Shown one piece after another: positions 8,434 to 14,145 of a stretch of DNA of 20,203 bases; the stretch's first letter is position 1; the number at the start of each line of letters is the position of its first letter. The translations under genes and the position numbers were made by a program. The DNA is from a virus, in the IMG/VR virus record IMGVR_UViG_3300025141_001014, positions 1 through 20,203 of that record; one strand, written 5' to 3'. A model generated the notes under the pieces. The model saw nothing but the letters and a program-made list of their open reading frames with translations. It was not told where the DNA came from and did not search any database.

Positions 8434-8652
8434 TTAAGTTTTAAAATTTGAATTTCCACAGGACCAGTTATGTACTCCCTTATCCTGCTTTATATCAAAC
8501 TCTTTCGCTAATGTCGGAGAAAACACAAGATATCTATGGCGATAACTCTATAATCCAACGTCTGATCCCTTTGGCAGAACTATTACAAGTGTACCAACTG
8601 GATGATTCCTATAAGGACTAGCATTGCGAATATAATACCAAACTTTGAAAAA
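8434..8652 (-). pseudogene. Decayed small gene, no start codon and internal TAG
   Basis: On the minus strand the frame is open from 8652 to a TAA at 8434-8436 except for one TAG at 8548-8550. Both halves look like real protein: before the TAG, KVWYYIRNASPYRNHPVG then TLVIVLPKGSDVGL; after it, SYRHRYLVFSPTLAKEF then a short polar tail. A TAA (8653-8655) bounds it upstream and no ATG, GTG or TTG lies in frame before the conserved-looking part, so both the start and the continuity are lost. It lies just upstream of the leftward operon. It is probably a former small gene. Its family is unrecognised. Confidence 0.45.
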
Positions 8653-8720
8653 TTATAGGATTTTAGTGTGTGGTCTTTAATATATGCATACCCCCTTACA
8701 AAGGGATTTTCACTATCGTG

Positions 8721-8749
8721 TTTACGTTATTTTTGGTTTAGGTTATTTT
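8721..8749 (+). promoter_or_regulatory. Weak candidate promoter for the rightward operon
   Basis: TTTACG (8721-8726), a 17-base T-rich spacer and TATTTT (8744-8749) form a poor sigma70-like pair, ending 34 bases before the ATG at 8784. Each hexamer matches consensus at 4 of 6 positions. In such T-rich DNA this could be chance. Confidence 0.2.
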
Positions 8750-8783
8750 AGTTGTTTATTTATTATTTAACATAGGAGACAGT

Positions 8784-9134
8784 ATGATACAAGCAGGTAG
8801 AGGGAACAGTAATTTCTTCTTAAGTGTCAAGAACCTAGGTGATACTATCCAAGGTGGTCTTAAGGATGCTATCATTAGCAATGGTAAGAATGCTCTAAGA
8901 ATGATGCCTCCACAGGATTCAATCCAGTTGGCCATCGAAGTACAGGGTAAGCATGCAGTAAGTAATGATACCCAGGGTATACTTGATGAGAAGGCTGCTA
9001 TAGAATCAGAACTCGCACAATATCGTGCAAACCATGAGGCTAACAAAGGTCTATCAGATTCTCAGTCTAAGCTTATCCAAGCTCAAGCCACTGAGATTGC
9101 AGATCTTAAAACTCAGGTTAATACACCTACATAA
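8784..9134 (+). CDS. First rightward gene, protein of unknown function
   Basis: 116 residues. ATG at 8784 follows AGGAGA at 4 bases. Residues 1-60 are mixed and Gly-containing (SVKNLGDTIQGGLKDAI). Residues ~65-110 form a probable coiled coil (EKAAIESELAQYRANHEA, then SKLIQAQATEIADLKTQ). No Cys, membrane or catalytic motif. It is the first gene after the divergent spacer and is followed by a terminator-like hairpin, so it may be its own transcription unit. Family not recognised. Confidence 0.65.
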   Translation: MIQAGRGNSNFFLSVKNLGDTIQGGLKDAIISNGKNALRMMPPQDSIQLAIEVQGKHAVSNDTQGILDEKAAIESELAQYRANHEANKGLSDSQSKLIQAQATEIADLKTQVNTPT

Positions 9135-9146
9135 TGGTCATGAGAT

Positions 9147-9174
9147 AAGGAGAGCAGGTTAAACTGTTCTCCTT
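9147..9174 (+). terminator. Strong hairpin after the first rightward gene
   Basis: AAGGAGAGCAG (9147-9157) pairs with CTGTTCTCCTT (9164-9174): 11 pairs including one G-U, loop GTTAAA. The tail TTGATCTTTAG is only moderately T-rich, so it may be a partial terminator or the first domain of the structured region that follows. Confidence 0.5.
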
Positions 9175-9179
9175 TGATC

Positions 9180-9748
9180 TTTAGTATATGTCGTGATCAA
9201 ACAGTTACTTATCTGCATATTAGTAGTAATACTGTAGTTATACTGTTCTTATTGACAAGATTTGGAGGTTCAGGATGGACTTTACGTCCTAGATTACAGG
9301 TAACACCCACGTGTTGGGCATATGTAGTTATCTAAGTCATCGAAGCATTAACACTGTTCATCCTCTCCATTAATTTATATATAAACTTGTACCTAACCAT
9401 GGTACTAAGAATTCCCTGATGTCTTGGGATAGTTAAGGCATACAATGATAATGAATAGAAGTAGCATTGTGGATGTGTACTTGGCCCATTTGATACATAT
9501 CTAGAGTTAAGCGAAACTCTAAAAGCACATTGCGTTAGATTGCATGATGGGGATTGATGTTCCTCGTTAGACATTTAAGAACACTAACAGTTTAAGCTAA
9601 ACTAGTTAAGTGTGATAATGTTGAATGATGTATGTTAATTGGCATAAGGGTTGCTCAATGCACTCCTTAACATCACTAAGTCATTGGCCCCTCTAGCAAG
9701 AGGCGATTATGGTTTTTAATGACAGGGCTTTATTTTTTAATCATTAAC
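9180..9748 (+). ncRNA. Long gene-free, hairpin-rich region; candidate structured RNA
   Basis: No convincing coding frame on either strand. Hairpins seen: ACAGT-TACT with AGTA-ACTGT (about 9199-9234, two-base bulge); ACAATG/CATTGT (around 9441-9470); TAGAGTT/AACTCTA (9502-9508 with 9515-9521, loop AAGCGA); ACACTAAC-AGTTT with AAACT-GTT-AGTGT (9581-9593 with 9599-9613, 13 pairs with two single-A bulges, loop AAGCT); CCTCT/AGAGG with loop AGCA (about 9690-9703). Smaller ones include GGAC/GTCC near 9277-9289 and GTACC/GGTAC near 9389-9405. The density, with unpaired A bulges and small loops, suggests a large folded RNA rather than degraded coding DNA. No known class (tRNA, GOLLD, ROOL, 6S) could be recognised by eye. 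Confidence 0.45.
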
Positions 9749-9761
9749 TTGGAGGTTCATA

Positions 9762-10103
9762 ATGGATAATAACATGGGAATTGACACTAAATTAATAAAG
9801 ATGGAAAGAGATTGGGAATTAGATAGAAGAAATAATATTCTTAAAGAGTATGATTTTTCTAATGATAAGCTTGCCCAAAGAGTTATTGAGCTTGAAGATT
9901 TAGTATTTACTCGTGAATCAGAGAAAGATATTTCAGGACAACAGTTAAGAGAAACTGTATCATTGAATACTCATCTAAGTCGTGAAATTACAAAGCGTGA
10001 TAAGAAGATTAAAGAGTATCATAATAGATTGATCAAAGTTAGAGTAAGGTCATTCTTTAACAGGATATTTGCTAAACTTGGTTATACTCAGAAGGAGGAT
10101 TAA
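9762..10103 (+). CDS. Coiled-coil protein of unknown function
   Basis: 113 residues. ATG at 9762 follows GGAGG at 6 bases. Almost entirely charged and helical: residues ~30-85 carry regular hydrophobic positions (RVIELEDLVF, LRETVSLNTHLSREI), then a basic C-terminus (RLIKVRVRSFFNRIFAKL) that could bind nucleic acid or a membrane surface. The next gene starts directly after its stop (TAAATG) and uses the GGAGG inside its last codons. Family not recognised. Confidence 0.65.
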   Translation: MDNNMGIDTKLIKMERDWELDRRNNILKEYDFSNDKLAQRVIELEDLVFTRESEKDISGQQLRETVSLNTHLSREITKRDKKIKEYHNRLIKVRVRSFFNRIFAKLGYTQKED

Positions 10104-10253
10104 ATGTGGAAACAATTGGATAGAAGAAAGTTTAGTGTTGATAAGTTATTCAAGATGACACTCACATTTTATATGTGGGTAACTGGTGTGTGGACCATAG
10201 TTACATTGATATGGTTCTGGAAGAATGGATTCTATTTCTTCATGGCTAAGTAA
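10104..10253 (+). CDS. 49-residue single-span membrane protein
   Basis: ATG at 10104 lies directly after the previous stop, with AAGGAGGAT just upstream. The first ~17 residues are basic (MWKQLDRRKFSVDKLFK). Residues ~18-46 form a long Trp/Phe-rich hydrophobic segment (TFYMWVTGVWTIVTLIWFW), ending in a short polar tail. One transmembrane helix with a cytoplasmic basic N-terminus is likely. A small holin-like or host-membrane-modifying early protein is possible, but there is no lysis context here. Good ribosome binding site and coupling support a real gene. Confidence 0.6.
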   Translation: MWKQLDRRKFSVDKLFKMTLTFYMWVTGVWTIVTLIWFWKNGFYFFMAK

Positions 10254-10260
10254 ATAAGAA

Positions 10261-10675
10261 AGTTTATTAGGGCTATCTGGAATGATAGTTAGCACTAAAT
10301 GAATATAGGTAAGGACATTATTAGACTATGTTTGACAACCTCTTATACAATCTGTTAGGTCATTAGTCCTGAGCCTATGATTGTTATGCAAAGCACTGTA
10401 GCGGTGCAGGATGAAATGTCGTACCCTAAAGGTATATTTCTCCAAAGGTGATATCTTTTGCATAGGTTGTAGCCGAAAGGCATATCAGAACCCTTACTCA
10501 CCAGGTGTCATAGCAGTATGATGTACTGGGTACCAGTAAAGAGAACACAAAGGAATGTACAACCGTTGTTAAATTCTCGGTATAAGCTCGTAAATCTTTG
10601 TCAAACGGGACGAGTTATATTCATGTTTATCAGCCATTCTTACCCAAGCGGGGAAGGATAGCCCTTTTACTAATT
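10261..10675 (+). ncRNA. Second gene-free, hairpin-rich region; candidate structured RNA
   Basis: No coding frame of note. A multi-branched domain is closed by TATGCAAA (10385-10392) with TTTGCATA (10457-10464), enclosing GCACT/GGTGC (10393-10397 with 10403-10407), TACC/GGTA (10422-10425 with 10431-10434) and an ATAT..CC/GG..ATAT hairpin near 10434-10454. Further on are TACTGG/CCAGTA (10524-10538, loop GTA), ATAA-G-CTCGT with ACGAGTTAT (10582-10591 with 10610-10618, one bulged G) and ATTCTTACCC with GGGGAAGGAT (10636-10645 with 10650-10659, loop AAGC, one A-G mismatch). It ends about 20 bases before the next gene's ribosome binding site. Stem density is well above what AT-rich spacer normally shows. 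RNA function is inference. Confidence 0.45.
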
Positions 10676-10696
10676 AAATTAAATAAGGAGGTTTAA

Positions 10697-10933
10697 ATGC
10701 CTAAAAAAGTAAAGTCAACTAAAGCTGCTGCTAAAGTTATTACAGCAGAAACAAAGAAGAAGGAAGGAACAGGTACATATCAAGATGAAGTAAATGATAA
10801 GACTTTTAACCTTATAGATATTGTTTCAGAGAATGTTCAATTGTTAACTGAAAGAGTAGATATAATAAGTCAAAGAATAGATGTTGCTAATCAAAGACTT
10901 GATAAAATAGCTAATAGAATTGGTATAGTATGA
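10697..10933 (+). CDS. Lys-rich head plus coiled-coil protein
   Basis: 78 residues. ATG at 10697 follows AAGGAGG at 6 bases. Residues 1-25 are Lys/Ala/Thr-rich and likely disordered (PKKVKSTKAAAKV). Residues ~40-75 are a clear heptad repeat (VQLLTERVDIISQRIDVANQ, then RLDKIANRI), predicting a parallel coiled coil. The basic head may bind nucleic acid. Its stop overlaps the next start (ATGA). Family not recognised. Confidence 0.62.
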   Translation: MPKKVKSTKAAAKVITAETKKKEGTGTYQDEVNDKTFNLIDIVSENVQLLTERVDIISQRIDVANQRLDKIANRIGIV

Positions 10934-11112
10934 GTAATGTAGTATTAACTAGGAAAGACTTCAGAGCTTATGCAGAAGTGCGAAAGAGTGGACTGTATAA
11001 TATGTTTGATACAAGAGCTAGAGAGATGACACATCTTTCAAAAGAGCAATGGGTAGAGATTATGAAACAATATACAGCTTTAGAGAATAAATATAAGGAG
11101 AATAAAGAATGA
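10930..11112 (+). CDS. Small phage protein with GLYNMFD motif
   Basis: 60 residues, charged and helical. The segment KSGLYNMFDTRAREM (19-33) resembles a short motif common in small phage proteins (S-G-x-x-N-M-F-D), whose function is unknown to me. It is coupled at both ends by ATGA overlaps (10930-10933 and 11109-11112), so it forms one translational unit with its neighbours. Confidence 0.6.
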   Translation: MSNVVLTRKDFRAYAEVRKSGLYNMFDTRAREMTHLSKEQWVEIMKQYTALENKYKENKE

Positions 11113-11522
11113 AGTATCAACAAGGAGATGTATTATTTATCAAGTCAAATAGAGAAGTTGAACATGATAATAATAGAGACAGTTCAAGTATCAGACTTGG
11201 TCAGTATACAAAAGCAAGTAAGAATGATGATCCTGTAGATGGTAAGACAACTGTAGCATTAGGTGAAGGTACAGGTCATAGTCATACATTTTATAAAAGT
11301 GATAATCCTGATGTAGTTGTAAATACATATGGTTCTCTTGCTGGTGTAATTGGATTAGGAGATGTTCCTATGTATGTAGAGGTAAAAGCAAAGCCTGAGA
11401 AATTTGCTATCATTAAGCATGAAGAACATAAACCTCTTAGCTTGCCACCTGGTATGTATAGAACTAGGATAGTAAAGGAGTTTGATCATCTTTCACAAAG
11501 AACAAGAAATGTGGTAGACTGA
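11109..11522 (+). CDS. Conserved phage/bacterial protein with GHSH and HEEH motifs
   Basis: 137 residues, beta-rich. Motifs in order: QQGDVLF (4-10), ALGEGTGHSHTF (50-61), IIKHEEHKPLSLPPGMYR (101-118), then a C-terminal EFDH..R..VVD. This layout (QGDVL, GE-x-TGH-x-H, HEEH-x-P-x-x-LP-x-G-x-YR) is one I recall from a widespread uncharacterised family that often sits next to a DUF6745-type gene, as seems to be the case here. The paired histidines could bind a metal in a barrel fold (inference). The ATG overlaps the previous stop and its own stop overlaps the next start by one base (TGATG), indicating coupled expression with its partner. Confidence 0.7.
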   Translation: MKYQQGDVLFIKSNREVEHDNNRDSSSIRLGQYTKASKNDDPVDGKTTVALGEGTGHSHTFYKSDNPDVVVNTYGSLAGVIGLGDVPMYVEVKAKPEKFAIIKHEEHKPLSLPPGMYRTRIVKEFDHLSQRTRNVVD

Positions 11523-12520
11523 TGGCTATGAATTTGTGTTACAATGAATCAAATGCTAGTATAGTAGAGGATTTACTACACTTTGGTAAGATTGGAGATT
11601 GTAAAGTTCTCTATGGTGTTTATCAGAATCACACATCATACTATGGATTTATGTTTGTTAAGTCTACTAAAAGCTTAGTAAAGATATATTCTATTTATAG
11701 AGGATTTATACATAATGATAGTTTTAATAATAGTATAGCTGAGTTTAGAAAGAGTAGTAAAGATAATGGTGGAGGAGTGATCAAATGGATGCCAGCATTT
11801 ACTTATACTCACAGGTTACCAAGGAATAGACATAATGGTGGCACTGATTACACTTTTAGAGCATTTATATCTTTAGGTATAGTTATGCATATGGGTATTA
11901 AATGGATGAGAGGTGCTGAAATATGGGAATTCCAAGACACAGAAATAGCATCTATTAGAGAGAAAGGCTTTTCATTTGGACTTAACGGGAAACTGATTAG
12001 TCGAGTTCCTAAACAGTGTAAAAACTTATTTGAAGCTGCTAAAGAAGATCAAAGACAGGCGAAGAATAGGAATGCTAGAGCTAATTATGCTAATACAAGT
12101 ACTGTAGCAAAGGTTAGAAATGCTAGAGTAACTGGTGACTATAGTAAATTAGTACCACAAGATGTGTTTAAGCTTAAAAATGTGACTACAAGAACAGAAT
12201 TACTTGAACACTATGGACAAGATAAAGTTCTTGATAGTATAGATCATGATGTTATCCATAAAGATGAAATTGATGGAAGAAAGTATGAGTTATTAAGATT
12301 TTCTTTGCCTTTTCAGAGATTTGGACAAGATGATCCAGCATTAGCTACATATCTTAAGATGATCAATCCCTCTACAGGTGAGACATGTATTGAAGGTGTC
12401 CCTAATAATGTAGAAGGTTCTCCATGGTCTACTGCTATTGATATGAATTGTGTCAAAGATGCATTAAAGTGGAGAGATGGTGATGTTAAGTCTTATGATG
12501 TACCTCAAGTTTTAACATAG
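11522..12520 (+). CDS. Partner of the GHSH/HEEH protein; possible DUF6745-like C-terminus
   Basis: 332 residues. Residues 1-160 are aromatic and beta-rich with several His (TYTHRLPRNRHNGG). Residues ~165-205 are a Gln/Arg/Asn-rich linker (KEDQRQAKNRNARANYAN). Residues ~222-322 form a second domain: RTELLEHYGQDKVLDSI, then VIHKDEIDGRKYELLRF, then YLKMINPSTGETCIEGV, then ALKWRDGD. That order (short helix, D-x-x-G turn, V-N-P/S-T segment, VP, A-x-x-W at the end) is like the DUF6745-type family as I recall it. No biochemical role is known to me. It is the last gene of this unit; a clear terminator follows 18 bases after the stop. The double-domain make-up and linker suggest an RNA- or DNA-contacting protein, but this is inference. 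Confidence 0.6.
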   Translation: MAMNLCYNESNASIVEDLLHFGKIGDCKVLYGVYQNHTSYYGFMFVKSTKSLVKIYSIYRGFIHNDSFNNSIAEFRKSSKDNGGGVIKWMPAFTYTHRLPRNRHNGGTDYTFRAFISLGIVMHMGIKWMRGAEIWEFQDTEIASIREKGFSFGLNGKLISRVPKQCKNLFEAAKEDQRQAKNRNARANYANTSTVAKVRNARVTGDYSKLVPQDVFKLKNVTTRTELLEHYGQDKVLDSIDHDVIHKDEIDGRKYELLRFSLPFQRFGQDDPALATYLKMINPSTGETCIEGVPNNVEGSPWSTAIDMNCVKDALKWRDGDVKSYDVPQVLT

Positions 12521-12538
12521 GATAGATGGAAAAAAGTT

Positions 12539-12563
12539 AAGGGCTCAGACGTTTTGGGCCCTT
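12539..12563 (+). terminator. Rho-independent terminator
   Basis: AAGGGCTC (12539-12546) pairs with GGGCCCTT (12556-12563) across a 9-base loop, 8 pairs with one G-U, followed by TTCCTCTTTG and preceded by an A-rich run. It closes the 10697-12520 unit. Confidence 0.75.
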
Positions 12564-12604
12564 TTCCTCTTTGTTATAAATTCAATTAGTGTTAAATTTA
12601 GGGG

Positions 12605-12781
12605 ATGGATGATGAGCGTATTAACAACATTGTAGCTTCAATTTATATGAAGCTATATTTGGAGTATAGAGTTGCTGGGATAGGGAATTATACTAAAAAA
12701 GGAAGACTTGTTACGCAAGAAATCCTTGATATGTTCCAAAAAAGATTACAAAGTTATTTAATTAAAATAAAGGAGAAGTAA
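12605..12781 (+). CDS. Small 58-residue protein before the ATPase
   Basis: ATG at 12605 opens a 58-codon frame ending in TAA 12779-12781, immediately followed by the ATPase ATG. The protein is helical and basic: DDERINNIVASIYMKLYLEY, then a polar turn, then EILDMFQKRLQSYLIKIKEK. The ribosome binding site is poor (GGGG adjoining the ATG); the internal ATG at codon 15 is an alternative. It is the first gene after the terminator and its last codons supply the ribosome binding site of the next gene. Family not recognised. Confidence 0.55.
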   Translation: MDDERINNIVASIYMKLYLEYRVAGIGNYTKKGRLVTQEILDMFQKRLQSYLIKIKEK

Positions 12782-12784
12782 ATG
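12757..12784 (+). repeat. Left copy of the sequence flanking the ATPase gene
   Basis: TTTAATTAA (12757-12765), three extra bases, then AAGGAGAAGTAAATG (12770-12784). The same two blocks recur at the end of the ATPase gene (13510-13534) in the same frame, so the upstream gene and the ATPase both end KEK-stop followed by ATG. Part of the match is a ribosome binding site. Confidence 0.6.
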
Positions 12785-13531
12785 AAGAGAATACTTCTGT
12801 TTGACACCGAAGATGGGTCAAAAACTCTCGGTGGAGAGAGTAGTGTCCAGAAATTGTTTGGATGTCCACCACTTAAACCTGATTCATGGCAATCTTTTAG
12901 AGATACTTTAGCTTCCATATATGTGGATAAAAAGGTTGAAGTAGAAAAGAAGATTACACCTGACTTAGTAGTAAAAGAAATTCAAAGCAAAACCGTTCTA
13001 AAGAATGGTACTCAGATGGATGGGATTATAGTAGACTCATTTTCTGAATTGTCTAAGAAATTTCAAAGATCACTTACTGGTGCTGATGATAAGATGAAGT
13101 TACAGCAATGGGGAGTTTTGAAAGCAGGATTAGATAAATGTCTTGAGTTTATTATGAAGATACCTGGTGTTGTTGTTGCTACATGTCATACTAAGATACA
13201 GATCATGGATGATGGTAGTAATGAAGAGATTCCATATATTGATGGATCAACCAAAGATGATATATCTAAGTGGTTTGATTTTGTGTTCTATACTTTTACT
13301 AAGAAAGTTAAGGGTAAGGAACAGTATATGTGGAGAACCAGACACAGTGCAAGGTATGCTAATGCTAAAGACAGAACAAATCTATTGGATGATGAGATTC
13401 CTCAGGATTTTCAATTAGTATTAGAAGCTGCAAGGAAAAGAGAATTTGATAATTGTCGTATTCTTATTCTTGGTAAGGCTGGTACTGGTAAAACACAAAG
13501 TTTGTCTACTTTAATTAATAAGGAGAAGTAA
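12782..13531 (+). CDS. RecA-like ATPase (AAA_24/Sak4 type) with P-loop at the C-terminus
   Basis: 249 residues. The motif order is rotated relative to the family. The protein opens with KRILLFDTEDGSKTL (2-16), the strand that normally follows the Walker A helix. It continues with Walker B GIIVDSFSEL (81-90), a sensor-like strand VVVATCHTKI (130-139) and the usual terminal IPQDFQLVLEAA (206-217). Only then does it present Walker A, ILILGKAGTGKTQSLSTL (227-244), five residues before the stop. Joining the C-terminus to the N-terminus restores the canonical order and spacing. AAA_24/Sak4 proteins are phage single-strand annealing or replication-associated ATPases, often encoded beside an ssDNA-binding protein, as here. 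All nucleotide-binding motifs look intact, so an active permuted enzyme is likely. Start: ATG 12782 with AAGGAG at 6 bases; no earlier in-frame start provides a P-loop. Confidence 0.8.
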   Translation: MKRILLFDTEDGSKTLGGESSVQKLFGCPPLKPDSWQSFRDTLASIYVDKKVEVEKKITPDLVVKEIQSKTVLKNGTQMDGIIVDSFSELSKKFQRSLTGADDKMKLQQWGVLKAGLDKCLEFIMKIPGVVVATCHTKIQIMDDGSNEEIPYIDGSTKDDISKWFDFVFYTFTKKVKGKEQYMWRTRHSARYANAKDRTNLLDDEIPQDFQLVLEAARKREFDNCRILILGKAGTGKTQSLSTLINKEK

Positions 13532-13534
13532 ATG
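13510..13534 (+). repeat. Right copy of the sequence flanking the ATPase gene
   Basis: TTTAATTAA (13510-13518), one base, then AAGGAGAAGTAAATG (13520-13534). It matches 12757-12784 apart from a three-base length difference. It encodes the ATPase C-terminus LINKEK-stop and the next gene's ribosome binding site. Confidence 0.6.
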
Positions 13535-14056
13535 GCAATAAGAACAATGACAACTGGATCTGGAACTGGTGCTGATTTCAGTATTGGATGGAAAGATTTA
13601 GTTATTAAGAAGGCTGAGTATGGTGACTACAATGGTAAGAGATATCTAGATGTATGGTTTGAAGACTATCCAGATAACTTTAATTGTAGAGTATATGAAG
13701 CTGTTAATAGAAAGACCAAGGAAGAATTTCGTATATCTAATTGGTTTAGGTTCTCACAGTCTGGTATTCAAGAAGTACTTGATGATGGTACTGGTAAGCC
13801 TATAATTACATATGATGATGATGCTTCTTTGTTAGCAGGAATGCCTATAAATGTATATCTCTATAAAGAAGATGAGTATTCAAGAATATGGCGTGAACCA
13901 GCTCCAACAGCTGGAGAAGGAGAACATCTAACATTTACAGAAAAAGATGTTGCATATTGGAAGAGATCTGCTGAAGGTGGATTAAAGAGGTGGAATGATC
14001 AGAATGGTACAGTCACACAATCTAGTGAAGGGAATGCTTCTGCACCTCCTTTCTAG
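13532..14056 (+). CDS. Probable single-stranded DNA-binding protein
   Basis: 174 residues. The N-terminal ~115 residues alternate short strands with aromatic and basic residues (DFSIGWKDLVIKKAEYGDY, YLDVWFEDYP, ISNWFRFSQSG), consistent with an OB-fold. Residues ~122-140 are acidic and Pro/Gly-rich, and the tail is Ser/Gln/Asn-rich ending APPF, like the protein-binding tip of many SSBs (which commonly end in acidic residues plus PF). It starts at ATG 13532, directly at the ATPase stop. Sak4/AAA_24 ATPases are often paired with such proteins. No family signature is decisive; other replication accessory proteins remain possible. Confidence 0.6.
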   Translation: MAIRTMTTGSGTGADFSIGWKDLVIKKAEYGDYNGKRYLDVWFEDYPDNFNCRVYEAVNRKTKEEFRISNWFRFSQSGIQEVLDDGTGKPIITYDDDASLLAGMPINVYLYKEDEYSRIWREPAPTAGEGEHLTFTEKDVAYWKRSAEGGLKRWNDQNGTVTQSSEGNASAPPF

Positions 14057-14068
14057 ATAATACTTGGG

Positions 14069-14141
14069 GAGGGACTGCCACCATCCACATACACTGAACC
14101 TCTATCCTAGGTAGTCCCTCTTCTATATAACCGAGAAGAGG
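14069..14141 (+). promoter_or_regulatory. Two competing hairpins controlling the primase-helicase start
   Basis: Hairpin 1: GAGGGACTGCC (14069-14079) with GGTAGTCCCTC (14110-14120), 11 pairs with one G-U, 30-base loop. Hairpin 2: CCTCTTCT (14117-14124) with AGAAGAGG (14134-14141), 8 perfect pairs, 9-base loop. They share 14117-14120 and so exclude each other in full form. Hairpin 2 covers the only ribosome binding site (AGAGG, 4 bases before ATG 14146), so hairpin 1 would free it. This is the architecture of a translational switch; the 30-base loop of hairpin 1 is a possible sensing site. Confidence 0.6.
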
Positions 14142-14145
14142 ATAA

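Larger units (their letters stand above)
8361..8783. other. Divergent spacer between leftward and rightward operons
   Basis: The only place where transcription diverges. It contains candidate promoters on both strands and a decayed minus-strand frame (8434-8652), described separately, plus a short perfect hairpin, CCCTT/AAGGG with loop ACA (8693-8705). The last 60 bases before 8784 are very T-rich. No iterons, tRNA or long repeats were seen. It is a reasonable site for early/late control, but no operator is recognisable. Confidence 0.5.

Noticed and set aside
8691-8709. CCCTT/AAGGG hairpin as a terminator
   Set aside because: Only 5 pairs with a 3-base loop, weak T run, and no gene directly before it on either strand.
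8756-9046. 96-codon minus-strand frame opposite the first rightward gene
   Set aside because: Cys/Ser/Leu-rich shadow of a plus-strand gene that has a good ribosome binding site and coiled-coil content.
9332-9574. 80-codon open frame on the minus strand inside the non-coding region
   Set aside because: No ribosome binding site, low-complexity composition unlike neighbouring proteins, opposite to all transcription here, and it overlaps strong symmetric hairpins that keep frames open on both strands.
10331-10352. TTGACA promoter at 10333 (and another near 9253)
   Set aside because: No acceptable -10 hexamer at 16-18 bases downstream; TATACA after the first is far too close.
12605-12781. 58-residue gene as the missing N-terminal P-loop part of the ATPase
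   Set aside because: It has no Gly-rich loop or GKT/GKS; its only similarity to the ATPase is the shared terminal sequence.
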